Shown here piece after piece: positions 30,978 to 40,151 of a stretch of 62,219 bases of DNA. The notes below the pieces were generated by a model. It was not told the DNA's origin. It saw only the letters and a list, made by a program, of their open reading frames with translations, and ran no database searches. Made by a program: the position numbers and the translations under genes. Source of the stretch: Chloroflexia bacterium (GTDB taxonomy: Bacteria > Chloroflexota > Chloroflexia > Thermomicrobiales > CFX8); the NCBI GenBank assembly GCA_030431755.1, contig JAUIIK010000010.1:1-62219 (forward strand), in the 5' to 3' direction. The first letter of the stretch is position 1; every line of letters begins with the position of its first letter.

Positions 30978-32918
30978 CTAATCCCTATCACCTGTTCCCT
31001 CTCTCCGCACACCCACCCGCACCCGTCCATCCTTCCCCTCGCGCAGCTCGCGGTCGGCTTTGTCGAGGTTGACGGCGGCGTTGATCAGGGCCATGTGGGT
31101 GAAGGCCTGGGGGAAGTTACCGAGGAACTCGCCGGTGCGCGGGTCGATCTCCTCGGAGTAGAGGCCGAGGTCATTCGAATAGTTGATCAGCTTGGCGAAG
31201 AGCTCGCGGGCTTTGTCGACCCGGCCCAGGAAGGCCAGGTTGTCGACCATCCAGAAGGAGCAGATCGTGAAGGTGCCCTCGTGGCCGGCGACGCCATCGT
31301 CGGTTTCCTCGGTGCGGTAGCGGTAGACGAGGCCGTTGTGGGTCAGATGCTCCTGAATGGCGTCGACCGTGCCGGCCATGCGCGGGTCGTCGCCCTTGAC
31401 GAAATGGACCATCGGCAGCAGCAGGGCGCTGGCGTCGAGGGTGTCGCTGTCGTAGGCCTGGGTGAATGCCCCGAGCTCTGCGTTGAAGCCGCGTGCGAGG
31501 GTCATCGCCTTGATCTCGTCGCGGATCTTGCTCCAGCGTTCGATGTCGCCCGGTAGCTCGTGGCGCTTCGCCAGCCGCACGGCGCGTTGGAGCGCTACCC
31601 AGCACATGACTTTGGAGTGGAGGAAATGTTGCGGGCCGCCGCGCACCTCCCAGATGCCCTGGTCCTTCTCGCGCCAGACATCGCAGACCTCGTCGGCCAG
31701 GCGTTGCAGGGCGTCCCACATCCGTCCGGCCAGAGCGACGCCGTCGTGGCCGTAGCGTTCGAGGCCGTCCCAGACCTCGTAGAAGAGGTAGGCCGTGTCG
31801 AAGATCTCGCCGTAGATATCGAGCTGCCGCTGGTCGTGCGCGCCGTTGCCGATCCGCACCGGGCGGGAGTCGCGGTAGCCGGAGAGGTGATCGAGCGTTT
31901 CTTCGTAGAGCTCCGTCTCGCCCCGGATACCGTACATGATCTGGATCTGGCCGCCATTCTGGTTGAAGGCGCGGTCCTGGATCCAGCGCATGAAATCGTG
32001 CGCTTCGTCATAGAAGCCGATCAACCCGAAGGACCAGAGCGTCAGTGTCGCGTCGCGAATCCAGGTGTAGCGGTAGTCCCAGTTGCGTTCGCCGCCGATA
32101 TGCTCTGGGAGGGAGGTTGTGGCGGCGGCGACAATCGAGCCGGCCGGCCGGAAGGTGAGCAGTTTGAGCGTCAGCGCGCTGCGGATGACCATACTGCGGT
32201 ACATCCCGAAATAGGGGCACTCCGCGACCCACTGCCGCCAGAAGTTGACGGCTTCGTTGATGCGGTGGCGCACCTGCCCCGGCACCGGTGTCGGCGGCTG
32301 GGAGTTCGACAGGACGGCGAAGAGGCGGTCGCCGGTTTGCAGGGTGCAGCGGCAGCCGATGGCGTCCGCGCCGTCGCGTTCCTCGAGCGGCCAGTTGCCG
32401 GTCAACCAGACCTCATCGGGCACGCGTTCGTCCTCACTCGTCCCGCCGGTCCTCCAGCGGACGGTGTGGTTCTCGATGATCTCTGTGCTGGCCGGCCGAC
32501 GGGCGTAGTCGGGCGTGACCTTGCAGTGCAGCTCGACCTCCATCGTCCCGCGCGTGCATTCGACCAGCCGCAGGATCTCATGGGCCGGCTCGTCTGCGCG
32601 GTCATCGCTGGCCGGGACGGTGAAGCAGTCGGTCAGCTCGACGGTCCCGCTGGAGGTTGAGAAAGTCGTCCGGAGGACGTTCGAGTCGTCGATGTAGCGG
32701 CGGGTCTGGGTGAAGTGACCGACTGGCCGGATCTGGAAGCTGCCGCCTTTGTCGGTGTCGAGGACCTTGAGAAAGAAAGGCGGGCTGTCGATGAAGGGTA
32801 GCGCGCACCAATCGATGCCGCCCTCGCTGTTGACCAGCGCCAAACCACGGGTGTCGCCGATGATGCCGTAGTCGGAGATAGGCCGATAGCCGTCGCTCCC
32901 GGCGGCAGCGCTTGTCAT
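30978..32918 (-). CDS. Glycoside hydrolase family 15 protein (glucoamylase/trehalase-like)
   Basis: 646 residues, the usual length for bacterial GH15 proteins with an N-terminal trehalase-like domain. Start: 'YRPISDYGIIGDTRGLALVNSEGGIDWCALP' (residues 11-41), the domain's signature. The (alpha/alpha)6 barrel begins near 'SLPEHIGGERNWDYRYTWIRDATLTLWSF' and continues through 'WEVRGGPQHFLHSKVMCW' and 'YRYRTEETDDGVAGHEGTFTICSFW' (Glu residues of the active site lie in these segments). It has no signal peptide, so it works on cytoplasmic sugars such as trehalose, maltose or dextrins. The last residues (REGTGDRD) and the TAG are encoded by a repeat arm (30978 onwards). Confidence 0.93.
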   Translation of the reverse strand: MTSAAAGSDGYRPISDYGIIGDTRGLALVNSEGGIDWCALPFIDSPPFFLKVLDTDKGGSFQIRPVGHFTQTRRYIDDSNVLRTTFSTSSGTVELTDCFTVPASDDRADEPAHEILRLVECTRGTMEVELHCKVTPDYARRPASTEIIENHTVRWRTGGTSEDERVPDEVWLTGNWPLEERDGADAIGCRCTLQTGDRLFAVLSNSQPPTPVPGQVRHRINEAVNFWRQWVAECPYFGMYRSMVIRSALTLKLLTFRPAGSIVAAATTSLPEHIGGERNWDYRYTWIRDATLTLWSFGLIGFYDEAHDFMRWIQDRAFNQNGGQIQIMYGIRGETELYEETLDHLSGYRDSRPVRIGNGAHDQRQLDIYGEIFDTAYLFYEVWDGLERYGHDGVALAGRMWDALQRLADEVCDVWREKDQGIWEVRGGPQHFLHSKVMCWVALQRAVRLAKRHELPGDIERWSKIRDEIKAMTLARGFNAELGAFTQAYDSDTLDASALLLPMVHFVKGDDPRMAGTVDAIQEHLTHNGLVYRYRTEETDDGVAGHEGTFTICSFWMVDNLAFLGRVDKARELFAKLINYSNDLGLYSEEIDPRTGEFLGNFPQAFTHMALINAAVNLDKADRELREGKDGRVRVGVRREGTGDRD

Positions 32919-33150
32919 TCCCTACCCTCCCCGCTCCGTCATCCTCAACATGTGCGTGCGCTGATGGTATCAGGCGCACCCGCCGGGGCGCTCGACAACC
33001 TCTCAATTGGCTCACGCGGTAGCTGGCGGTTGCCGGGAGGCGAGCCTTGCTCACGCTCGCGTCATACGGCCGCACAGCGAGGGAGTCCGGTTGCATTGCG
33101 CTGGCTGGGCCGAGATAGCGCGGCCCAGCCAGTGCGGTGGATGGCGTGGA

Positions 33151-33882
33151 CTACCCCGCCAGGCGGTAGCTGGTGGTGTCGAGGAAAGCTTCGACGACGA
33201 CCGGGTCGAAGTGGTGGCCGGCTTCGCTGCGCACGAGCTCGATAGCGCGATCCTGCGGCCAGGCTGCGCGGTAGGGCCGGTCGTGGGTCAGGGCGTCCCA
33301 GACATCGGCAACGGCGAAGATACGCGCCGGAAGCGGGATATCCTCGCCAGCCAGGCCGTCCGGGTAGCCGCGCCCGTCCCAGCGCTCATGGTGGCTGCGG
33401 ATGATCTCGATGGACGGCTCGAGCAGCGCGACGGAGCGGATCAGCTCGCAGCCGCGGCCTGGATGTTCGCGGATCGACGTCCATTCCGGGTCGGTCAGCT
33501 TGCCGCGTTTTCGCAGGATGTAGCCGGGCACGAAGAGCTTGCCAACGTCGTGCAACAAACCGCCGCGCTGAAGGTTCGGCCACGCCGCCTGGGGCACGCC
33601 AAGCTCGCTCGCCAGGGCGACGGCGTGGCGGGTCACGCGCAGCGCGTGCCGGGTTGCGCCGGGGGCATGCTCGTCGAGTAGCCCGAGCCAGTGCTCGATG
33701 ATGCGGTCGCAGAGATCGGCGTTGAGCTCACTGATCGTGAGCATAGTGAGTAGGTCGTCCTCGAATGGCTGCCGACGTCCGCCGGGATCGAGCGCCTCGC
33801 CCAGCCGGTAACGCGCCGAGCTGCCGTCCGAACCAAATGCTAGTGGGAGCGTCGGGGCGATCAGGGCGGAGGTGATAAGCAA
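33151..33882 (-). CDS. HD-GYP domain phosphodiesterase-like protein
   Basis: About 243 residues from TTG 33882. This start has GAAGGAG 6 bases upstream (complement of 33889-33895), much better than the ATG at 34002. Residues about 75-243 are an HD-GYP domain: GLLHDVGKL, HPGRGCELI, and HHERWDGRGYPDGLAGEDIPLPARIFAVADVWDALT with the GYP triad. Such enzymes hydrolyse cyclic di-GMP (or related cyclic dinucleotides) to pGpG/GMP. The N-terminal 70 residues show no sensor I know ('DDLLTMLTISELNADLCDRIIEHWLGLLDEH'). It is cytoplasmic; no GGDEF gene is in this window. Confidence 0.9.
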   Translation of the reverse strand: MLITSALIAPTLPLAFGSDGSSARYRLGEALDPGGRRQPFEDDLLTMLTISELNADLCDRIIEHWLGLLDEHAPGATRHALRVTRHAVALASELGVPQAAWPNLQRGGLLHDVGKLFVPGYILRKRGKLTDPEWTSIREHPGRGCELIRSVALLEPSIEIIRSHHERWDGRGYPDGLAGEDIPLPARIFAVADVWDALTHDRPYRAAWPQDRAIELVRSEAGHHFDPVVVEAFLDTTSYRLAG

Positions 33883-34556
33883 CGCGGTCTCCTTCGTGGA
33901 GCGCAGGCTGGCCGGTGCGGAATTGGACGCGCGGGCCGCTGTGCAGTCGATCAGTCGTTCTGTAATTACTCTACGGTCAGCGGACCGGTTTGGATATCGC
34001 ATGTTTGTGGGGTTTGTGGATATGACCGGGTTGGAAGTGCATAGGTAGAATTACCTATATGCTCATATAGGCATAATAGAGCTTTGGTCGAGACCGCTTC
34101 TCTTCACGACTAGATACCCGCGATGCGCCAGCCGGGGCTGGCTTCCGCTACGCATGACCGCTCGTTGTGCAGCGTACGCAGCTCGAGGCTGTCTCCACGA
34201 TGCATGCATCACGTTAAGCGGCACGCGGCGCCACACAGCAGACGCCACAGCAACAACCGTGGCATCCCGACGCAGGACAGATGTCGGGGCGGCAGTCGGC
34301 AATCGATGACGTTGGAACGACCGGGACAGTCTTCCGCGGAGCGTGGCGCTGGCGGTCGGAGGCCCCTCGGGCGCAGAGCCTTCCTCGTGATGCCAGGCTC
34401 GGAGCGGGGCGTGCGCCAGGGACGTTGCTTGGCGGTGTCCGGTGGAGACGACGGGCGCGATCTTTCTGTCTGACGCCTAACTTGATGTATGGAAGATGAG
34501 ATGAACCCCACCACGATCCGTTGTAGCGGTAGTGACATGTCGCTGTGTGCTTGGGT
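33883..34556. other. Gene-free region with element E copy 2
   Basis: About 670 bases between the HD-GYP gene and the first LuxR-ATPase gene (both minus strand). No supported ORF. The segment 34222-34281 matches 25279-25336. The segment at about 34330-34420 resembles 39070-39150 (GGAGCGTGGCGCTGGCGGTC, then CCCCTCGGGCGCAGAGCC). The 34045-34075 stretch is unusually AT-rich and could hold a promoter for either neighbour. Confidence 0.5.
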
Positions 34557-37496
34557 CTAGATCAGTTTCTGCCGCAGGGCCGTGCTGACGGCGGCGGCGC
34601 GTGAGTTGACCTCGAGCTTGCCGTAGATCGAGCGCAGGTGGTGGCCGACGGTGCGGTGACTGATGAAGAGCTGCTCGCCGACTTCGATGTCGGTCATGCC
34701 GTCGGCGACGAGTCGCAGCACTTCGGTCTCGCGGTCGGTCAGGATGGCCTCGGGCTCCGCGCCCAGCGTGCCGTCGCCGGCCTGGACCAGGGCTTCGTTG
34801 ATTCGGTCGATGTAGCGTTGAAGTGGCGTCGTCTTGAGCGCCCCGATCGTATACACCACCTCCGCCAGCGCCGCCTCCGCTTCGTCGAGCATGCCGGTCG
34901 CTGCCAGGAACTCGGCTTGCACCAGCAACGTCTGGGCGCGTTCGTAGGGCGACCCGCAGCGCTCGACCAACTCGAGCGCTTGCGTCAGCCGCTCTGCTGC
35001 GGTAACGGCGCGCGCTTCGCGGAGATCGACTCGTGCCAGAAACCGTAACGCACCAACGATCGCCAGAGGTTGCTCGGGCTGGGTTGCCAGGCGCAACGCC
35101 TCTTCGCCGGCCTCGCGAGCTTGATCCAGCGCGCCCTCAATCAAATGGATATGGCCTAGCAGGAGTTGGTGTTCGGCTCTGCCGGGCACCGTCTCGGTCC
35201 AGTCGAGCCAGCGCTTGAGCGCGTTGGTCCAGATGCGCGCATCTTCGAGCTCTTTGCTTTCGACTGCCAGCGCCGCGCCGAGTGTGAACAGGATAATTGC
35301 CCAGGCCGCGGGGATCGCGCCCGGCTCCGTTTCGACGCCGTCCGGCAGGCCGTCCTGGATGTGGCGGCGCACGGCGGCGGTGTCGCCGCGCGCATGGGCG
35401 ATGCGCGCCGCCATCGTCAGCGCCAGATACGGGAAGACCATGCCTGGCCGCGCCTGGGAGGTCGCCAGCTCCAGCACCTCGTCCCACGCCCCATCGACGA
35501 AGAGTGACGGTAGCAATCCAAAGCGCGGCGGCAGCGCCGTCGTCTGACCGCTGTAGAGCGCCCAGAGCTCCTCGCACTCGGCGAACCGCAAGCGGCGTTC
35601 CTCCGGGTCGGCGATCGCGTAGACATATGTCTCGCTGACCATCTGAACGACCGGCACGGCGAGCGATACGACGTTCGGCTCAAAGCGTTCGAACGCGGCT
35701 CGGGAATCAGCGAAAGCCCCTCGGGCGCTAGCGGGATCACCAAGCATTGCGAGGCTGACGGCGCGTGCGAGATGGGCAGTGCCAAGCCCGAACCAGGTGT
35801 GCTGTGTGGGCGATCGATCTTCGCGCGCGATGAAGCGATCTGCGCGGGCCAGGGCGTCCCGGTAGCGGCCAAATGCGCTCAGGTGGACACTGATGATGCC
35901 TTCGGCCGAGTCGGTGTCAAAGCCGAGTTGACTATAGACGCGGGCGCGTTCGTCTTCATCGAGCGCACTAATGACTGGCAGCGCGGCTTCGAGGTCATCG
36001 AGGCCGTTTTCTCCCGCGCGTGGCCGGTTGACGCCACGTGTCCAGCGCACGAGCGCCAGCAGCGTCTCGTCATTGGCGGCCCGGGCGTTGCGTTCGGCTT
36101 CGTCGAGATAGCCCAGCGCCGGGCGCGAGGTGCTGTCGCGGAGCGAGCGCGCGATCTTGAGTCGCAGCCAACCTTCAGCGCCCGGGTCGTCGCCACGCGC
36201 GGCGACATGCGCCAGCGCCTCGCGAAAGCGTTCGCTCGCCTCGACATATGCGCCTGCCTGGTAGCAGCGGTCGCCGGCGCGTTGGAGCCACTCAGCGGCC
36301 CGCGGGTCGCCGGCCCGATCGAAATGATAGGCGAGTGACTCCGGGTCCGCGCCGGCCCGGTCCAGCAGCGTCTCGCCGGCGCGCTGGTGCAGGCCGATGC
36401 GGGTAAGCGGCGCAAGCCCGGCGTAGAGCGCCTCGCGGGTTACTTCGTGGCGGAAGTGGAGCGCGCCATCCTGCCCGGCGTCGTCCAGCAGCCCCGTCTG
36501 ATAGCCCTGGGCGACGGCGGCGTCCAGTGTCTGGGGCGGCGCTTCGGTCATCGCCAACCAGAGATCGAGCGGCACATGCGGCCCAACGACGGCGGCGACT
36601 TCGAGCAGGTAGCGTAGCTCATCGTCGATGACGGCCAGCCGGTTGTCGATGAGCTGCCGGATAAACGCCGGCACCTCCGCGCCGTCGAGGTCGCCGATCT
36701 GCCAGCCGTTGTCCGTCGACGTCAAGAGCGACTGTTCTCCCAGTGACCGGAGCAGCTCCTCGACAAAGAGCGGGCTACCGCTGGTGCGGTCGAGCAGATA
36801 TGCGGCGAGTCGTCGCCGCTGCACGCTATCCAGGCCGTAGGTGCTTTCCAGCCAGCTCTCGATGGCGTTGCGCGAGAGCCCGTGGAGGTTGATGCGCTGC
36901 ACAGGCGCTTCCCTCACCAGGTAGGGAATCAGGTGGTAGAGCGGGTCGCCGCGCTGGATATGCTCGGAACGGTAGGTCACGAGCACGAGTAGCGGCAGGC
37001 GTGGCAGTTCACGCGCAAGCTGCCGTAGGAAATCGAGGCTGGCTTCGTCCATCCAGTGGGCATCGTCGAGGAGGATGACGGATGGCTGCGATGTCACCCG
37101 GCTCATGACAGCCGTGCGCAACGCCGCCGCCGCGAGCGGTTCCGACTCTTCCAGGCCAAACTCCGGGATAACCGGCGCGCCAGGGTCAAGCGTCGGCCCG
37201 TCCGCCACCAGGATATCTTGCCAGGGGCCGAAGGGCGGGGTGATCGACAGATCGAATGCGCGTCCGGTTGCCGTCCATGCGCCGCGCTCGTCTGCTGCCT
37301 CGACGATGGCGCGCGCCAATGATGACTTTCCGACGCCCGCTTCACCAGCAATGAGCGCCAGCGACCCCTGGCCGGCCAGGGCGGCATCGAGACACTGTGC
37401 TAAGGCTGTGTATTCGTCGGATCTTCCGAAGAGTGTATGGTCTTCGTGCCCGTCAAAAATCGAGGGTTCGCTGCCTGTTGTCACACACGCATCCAC
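34557..37496 (-). CDS. Large LuxR family regulator with AAA ATPase domain (LAL type)
   Basis: 979 residues from GTG 37496. The N-terminal STAND/AAA ATPase has Walker A GEAGVGKSS (Lys57) and Walker B VILLDDAHW (about residues 140-147). Then come a winged helix ('LAAYLLDRTSGSPLFVEELLRSL', about 230-260) and a long helical TPR-like region to about 900. The C-terminal LuxR HTH is at about 915-975: 'LTDRETEVLRLVADGMTDIEVGEQLFISHRTVGHHLRSIYGKLEV'. The architecture matches MalT/LAL regulators, where an inducer and ATP drive oligomerisation and DNA binding. The neighbouring exporter at 37580 is upstream on the same strand and may be a target. Confidence 0.93.
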   Translation of the reverse strand: MDACVTTGSEPSIFDGHEDHTLFGRSDEYTALAQCLDAALAGQGSLALIAGEAGVGKSSLARAIVEAADERGAWTATGRAFDLSITPPFGPWQDILVADGPTLDPGAPVIPEFGLEESEPLAAAALRTAVMSRVTSQPSVILLDDAHWMDEASLDFLRQLARELPRLPLLVLVTYRSEHIQRGDPLYHLIPYLVREAPVQRINLHGLSRNAIESWLESTYGLDSVQRRRLAAYLLDRTSGSPLFVEELLRSLGEQSLLTSTDNGWQIGDLDGAEVPAFIRQLIDNRLAVIDDELRYLLEVAAVVGPHVPLDLWLAMTEAPPQTLDAAVAQGYQTGLLDDAGQDGALHFRHEVTREALYAGLAPLTRIGLHQRAGETLLDRAGADPESLAYHFDRAGDPRAAEWLQRAGDRCYQAGAYVEASERFREALAHVAARGDDPGAEGWLRLKIARSLRDSTSRPALGYLDEAERNARAANDETLLALVRWTRGVNRPRAGENGLDDLEAALPVISALDEDERARVYSQLGFDTDSAEGIISVHLSAFGRYRDALARADRFIAREDRSPTQHTWFGLGTAHLARAVSLAMLGDPASARGAFADSRAAFERFEPNVVSLAVPVVQMVSETYVYAIADPEERRLRFAECEELWALYSGQTTALPPRFGLLPSLFVDGAWDEVLELATSQARPGMVFPYLALTMAARIAHARGDTAAVRRHIQDGLPDGVETEPGAIPAAWAIILFTLGAALAVESKELEDARIWTNALKRWLDWTETVPGRAEHQLLLGHIHLIEGALDQAREAGEEALRLATQPEQPLAIVGALRFLARVDLREARAVTAAERLTQALELVERCGSPYERAQTLLVQAEFLAATGMLDEAEAALAEVVYTIGALKTTPLQRYIDRINEALVQAGDGTLGAEPEAILTDRETEVLRLVADGMTDIEVGEQLFISHRTVGHHLRSIYGKLEVNSRAAAVSTALRQKLI

Positions 37497-37579
37497 ACTA
37501 CTCGGAGGTCAAACTATCGCGCGGATAGAATACCACCCACCCTTACTATCTATCGTATTAAATGCGCTGCGTGTGTCGC

Positions 37580-38824
37580 TCATTCCCGCGCTGGGGTATT
37601 GCGAGCGTGTCCGAGCGTCAGGACCAGGGCTGCCGAGAAGGCGAAGACCGGCAATCCAACGCCGAGTAAGCGGTAGCCGCCGAGGCCGATCAGCGAGCCG
37701 CCGAGCAGGCTGCCGAGCGCCGCGCCGAGGGTGATCGTCGAAGCGTTCAGCACCATCGTCGTGGCCGCGCCGGCCGGTGAGACATTGGCCAGTAATGTCG
37801 TGAAGGCGACGCGGCCGATACCGCCGACCACGGTCAGGCAGACGAGCATCCCGACCGTCAGATAGGGGCCGGCGTCAGCAATCAGGATTGCCGCCCAGAG
37901 GACGCCGATGAGCGCCGTGCTGAGGGCGAAGATCGTCGCCAACGGGACGCCGCGCATGCGGCCCCCGCCGAGGACGCTGCCGGCGAAGAAGCCCGCGCCG
38001 GTGGCCATGTAGCCGTAGCCGATCTCCTGGGTGGTGAAGCCGAGCTGATCCTCGAAGAATGCGCCCAGGTAGGTAAAGGGGCCGGTCCAGGCAATGGCCT
38101 GGAGCAACGCTGCTCCGAAGAGCAGGACCATACGGCGCTCAGCAATGAGCGGCAGGTATGCCTCGACGAGTCCGCGTAACAGCGAGCCTGTGGCGTCCTC
38201 GCGCGGCGCTTCGCGAGGGAAGAAGAGCCCGAAGCCGAGCAAGGCCAGCGCTGTCAGGAACGCAACGAAGCCAAATGCAGCCCGCCAGGAGAGCGCCGCG
38301 CCGATTGACGTGAGCAGCGGCGCCCCGACGACGGCCCCGGCCGCGACGGTTGCCGTGATGATGCTGAGCGCCCGGCGGCGGGCGTCACCGGCGAAGCGCG
38401 ATCCGGCCACCGCCAGCGGCACGCCCGAGGAGACCGACCCGCCGATACCGCCGATCATCCGGGTGATGAGCAGGACGCCGAAGCCGGGCGCAAGCGCCGT
38501 GCCCGCCGCGCTGAGCAGTGTCGTCACCAGGCCGGCCAGGATCATCCTGCGGTGGCCCAGCCGGTCGGCCAGCGGGCCAACGACGAGACCGCCGATAGCC
38601 GTTATCAGGAAGGTCGCCGTGGCCACCTGCCCGAGTACTGGAACGCTCGTCCCAATATCGGCGCTGATGGCCGGCAGGAACGGGCCCAGCGCGAACCCGT
38701 TCAGCAGCCCCACGAACGAGGTCAGTGTCAATGGGGCGAGCAACCCGGTGTTGAGCCGGGTCAGTGGTTCTGGCGCCGCCGTGCCGCGCGAGGGTTTCAG
38801 AGTAGATGATGGCGCAGCGTTCAT
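37580..38824 (-). CDS. MFS transporter (DHA1/AraJ-like)
   Basis: 414 residues, twelve helices. Motif A: 'GPLADRLGHRRMILAG' after helix 2. Motif C-like 'ITATVAAGAVVGAPLLTSIG' in helix 5 marks it as an antiporter-type exporter of the DHA1 group. A 30-residue polar N-terminal tail precedes helix 1. ATG 38824 has AGGA 7 bases upstream. It is transcribed just before the LuxR-ATPase gene (84-base gap), so it may share its control. The substrate is unknown. Confidence 0.9.
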   Translation of the reverse strand: MNAAPSSTLKPSRGTAAPEPLTRLNTGLLAPLTLTSFVGLLNGFALGPFLPAISADIGTSVPVLGQVATATFLITAIGGLVVGPLADRLGHRRMILAGLVTTLLSAAGTALAPGFGVLLITRMIGGIGGSVSSGVPLAVAGSRFAGDARRRALSIITATVAAGAVVGAPLLTSIGAALSWRAAFGFVAFLTALALLGFGLFFPREAPREDATGSLLRGLVEAYLPLIAERRMVLLFGAALLQAIAWTGPFTYLGAFFEDQLGFTTQEIGYGYMATGAGFFAGSVLGGGRMRGVPLATIFALSTALIGVLWAAILIADAGPYLTVGMLVCLTVVGGIGRVAFTTLLANVSPAGAATTMVLNASTITLGAALGSLLGGSLIGLGGYRLLGVGLPVFAFSAALVLTLGHARNTPARE

Positions 38825-39322
38825 CTACGCATCCTAGACCCTTTTTTCCAAATGGTGGCGCAGGGCGATAGAGGAAGCGAGATTATGTCTAATTATCGCG
38901 CACGTAGTCACGGCGTCCTACCTGAAGACATCCGTGGAGCGCTGTCCGCAACGTCTGACCAGACATTCCACCGCGCCAACCTGGCCATCCCGAGGGATCG
39001 AGGATCTGCCGGGCGTGTGCCCTCCGTCAGGGGGGACAGAGGGCTGTTGACAGCGCGGTGGCGACAGGCAGGATTTTTCGCAGAGCGCCGCGCTGGCGTT
39101 CGTAGCCCCCTCAGGCGCAAAGCCATCTGCGAGATGCTCGGGTTGGATCGCAGGCGCGGCATGATGCTGAGTTGTCGCGCACGCTAAACTTGACGGACGC
39201 ATCCCGCCGGCTCAGGCGCCCCACTTCCATGCAGATTGGCATAGGTCGCGCGTCCCTGCTACGGATGGTTCAAGCCGTCAGATGCGCGCGGGGCGACCAG
39301 ATCGTACCTCGCCGTGCGTCGT
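38825..39322. other. Gene-free region with repeat remnants
   Basis: About 500 bases, no supported ORF. 38990-39160 resembles 34290-34420 in part (GCAGAGCGCCGCGCTGGCGT, then CCCTCAGGCGCAAAGCC), so this is another worn copy of the family E type. No hairpin with a T-run was seen. Confidence 0.45.
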
Positions 39323-39823
39323 TCAGGGCGTCGCGCACATGGCCCACACCGTCAGCGACTCGGCGCTACCAGTCGGGTTCGTCGCCCGTGATTGCCAAGA
39401 GCCTGCTGGAATGCCCGGCGAACTGCTGTCGATCTCAAGCGGGCTACCATCGGCAACTGCAAAGCCGCCGCCCGTCGCAACGTCGCCTGGATCGCATTGG
39501 GCCAATACCAACCCGGCGGTGCCCGGGTCGATGGAATCGGAAACACCACGCATGTACGGATCTCGGAGCCCGAGCGTGTCGGTGCCAGCCCAGCTGACCG
39601 GAGTTTCGCCGCTGGAGCAGGTGATCGCGCCATAGGGTCGCATACGAACCGCGCCGGTGTAGTTACTGACGCAGGCGTTGATATCGCCTGGTGCTGCGTC
39701 AGCGCTGAACTGACCGATCGCCAGGCCGATTGCGATGCCGGTCGTCAGCACCAGCAGCGTGATGGTGATGAGCAATGCTCGCGCGAGTAGTTGGTGGTGT
39801 GGATCTCGAATAGCGGATATCAA
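39323..39823 (-). CDS. Membrane-anchored or secreted protein of unknown function
   Basis: 166 residues from TTG 39823 (GGGGA 5 bases upstream). One N-terminal hydrophobic segment at about 14-38 (ARALLITITLLVLTTGIAIGLAIGQ), probably a signal anchor. After it, 'GDINACVSNYTGAVRMRPYGAITCSSGETPVSW' is a short two-Cys module I have seen at the start of many actinobacterial and Chloroflexota extracellular proteins. The C-terminal part ('CDPGDVATGGGFAVADGSPLEIDSSSP...AESLTVWAMCA') pairs two more Cys. Four cysteines, likely two disulfides, outside the cell. No catalytic signature. Monocistronic. Confidence 0.7.
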   Translation of the reverse strand: MISAIRDPHHQLLARALLITITLLVLTTGIAIGLAIGQFSADAAPGDINACVSNYTGAVRMRPYGAITCSSGETPVSWAGTDTLGLRDPYMRGVSDSIDPGTAGLVLAQCDPGDVATGGGFAVADGSPLEIDSSSPGIPAGSWQSRATNPTGSAESLTVWAMCATP

Positions 39824-40151
39824 TTCGTTCCCCGTTCATACAGTGACAGCCAAGCTGGCGTAGTGAGTTAACGCGTGGCGCTCAGTCAGGCCGGGTGAGT
39901 CCAGTTCCTCCTCCCGTTGTCGGACTGCTTATGGCATCTCACGGTGTAACGGGGAAGTGGGCTGCGTAGTTGTGGTTTTCTAGCTCGATCCGGCCGCTTG
40001 CACGACCTGAACACCATCAACCATGTTCGGAATTGCGCCAGCGCACGCGAGCGGCCACGAACATTGGCCGACCGGGCCGGGGCAAGCGCGATATGCGGCT
40101 CCGAGCCCAAGCGCGGGATGTCATCTGCCTGGAAGGGGCTGACCGGCCGGG
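39824..40151. other. Intergenic region, nothing recognised
   Basis: 328 bases between a minus-strand TTG start (39823) and the end of the M81 gene (40152). A few GC-rich short palindromes (such as GGCCGGGTGAG) but no stable terminator, RNA motif or ORF with coding character. Confidence 0.4.
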
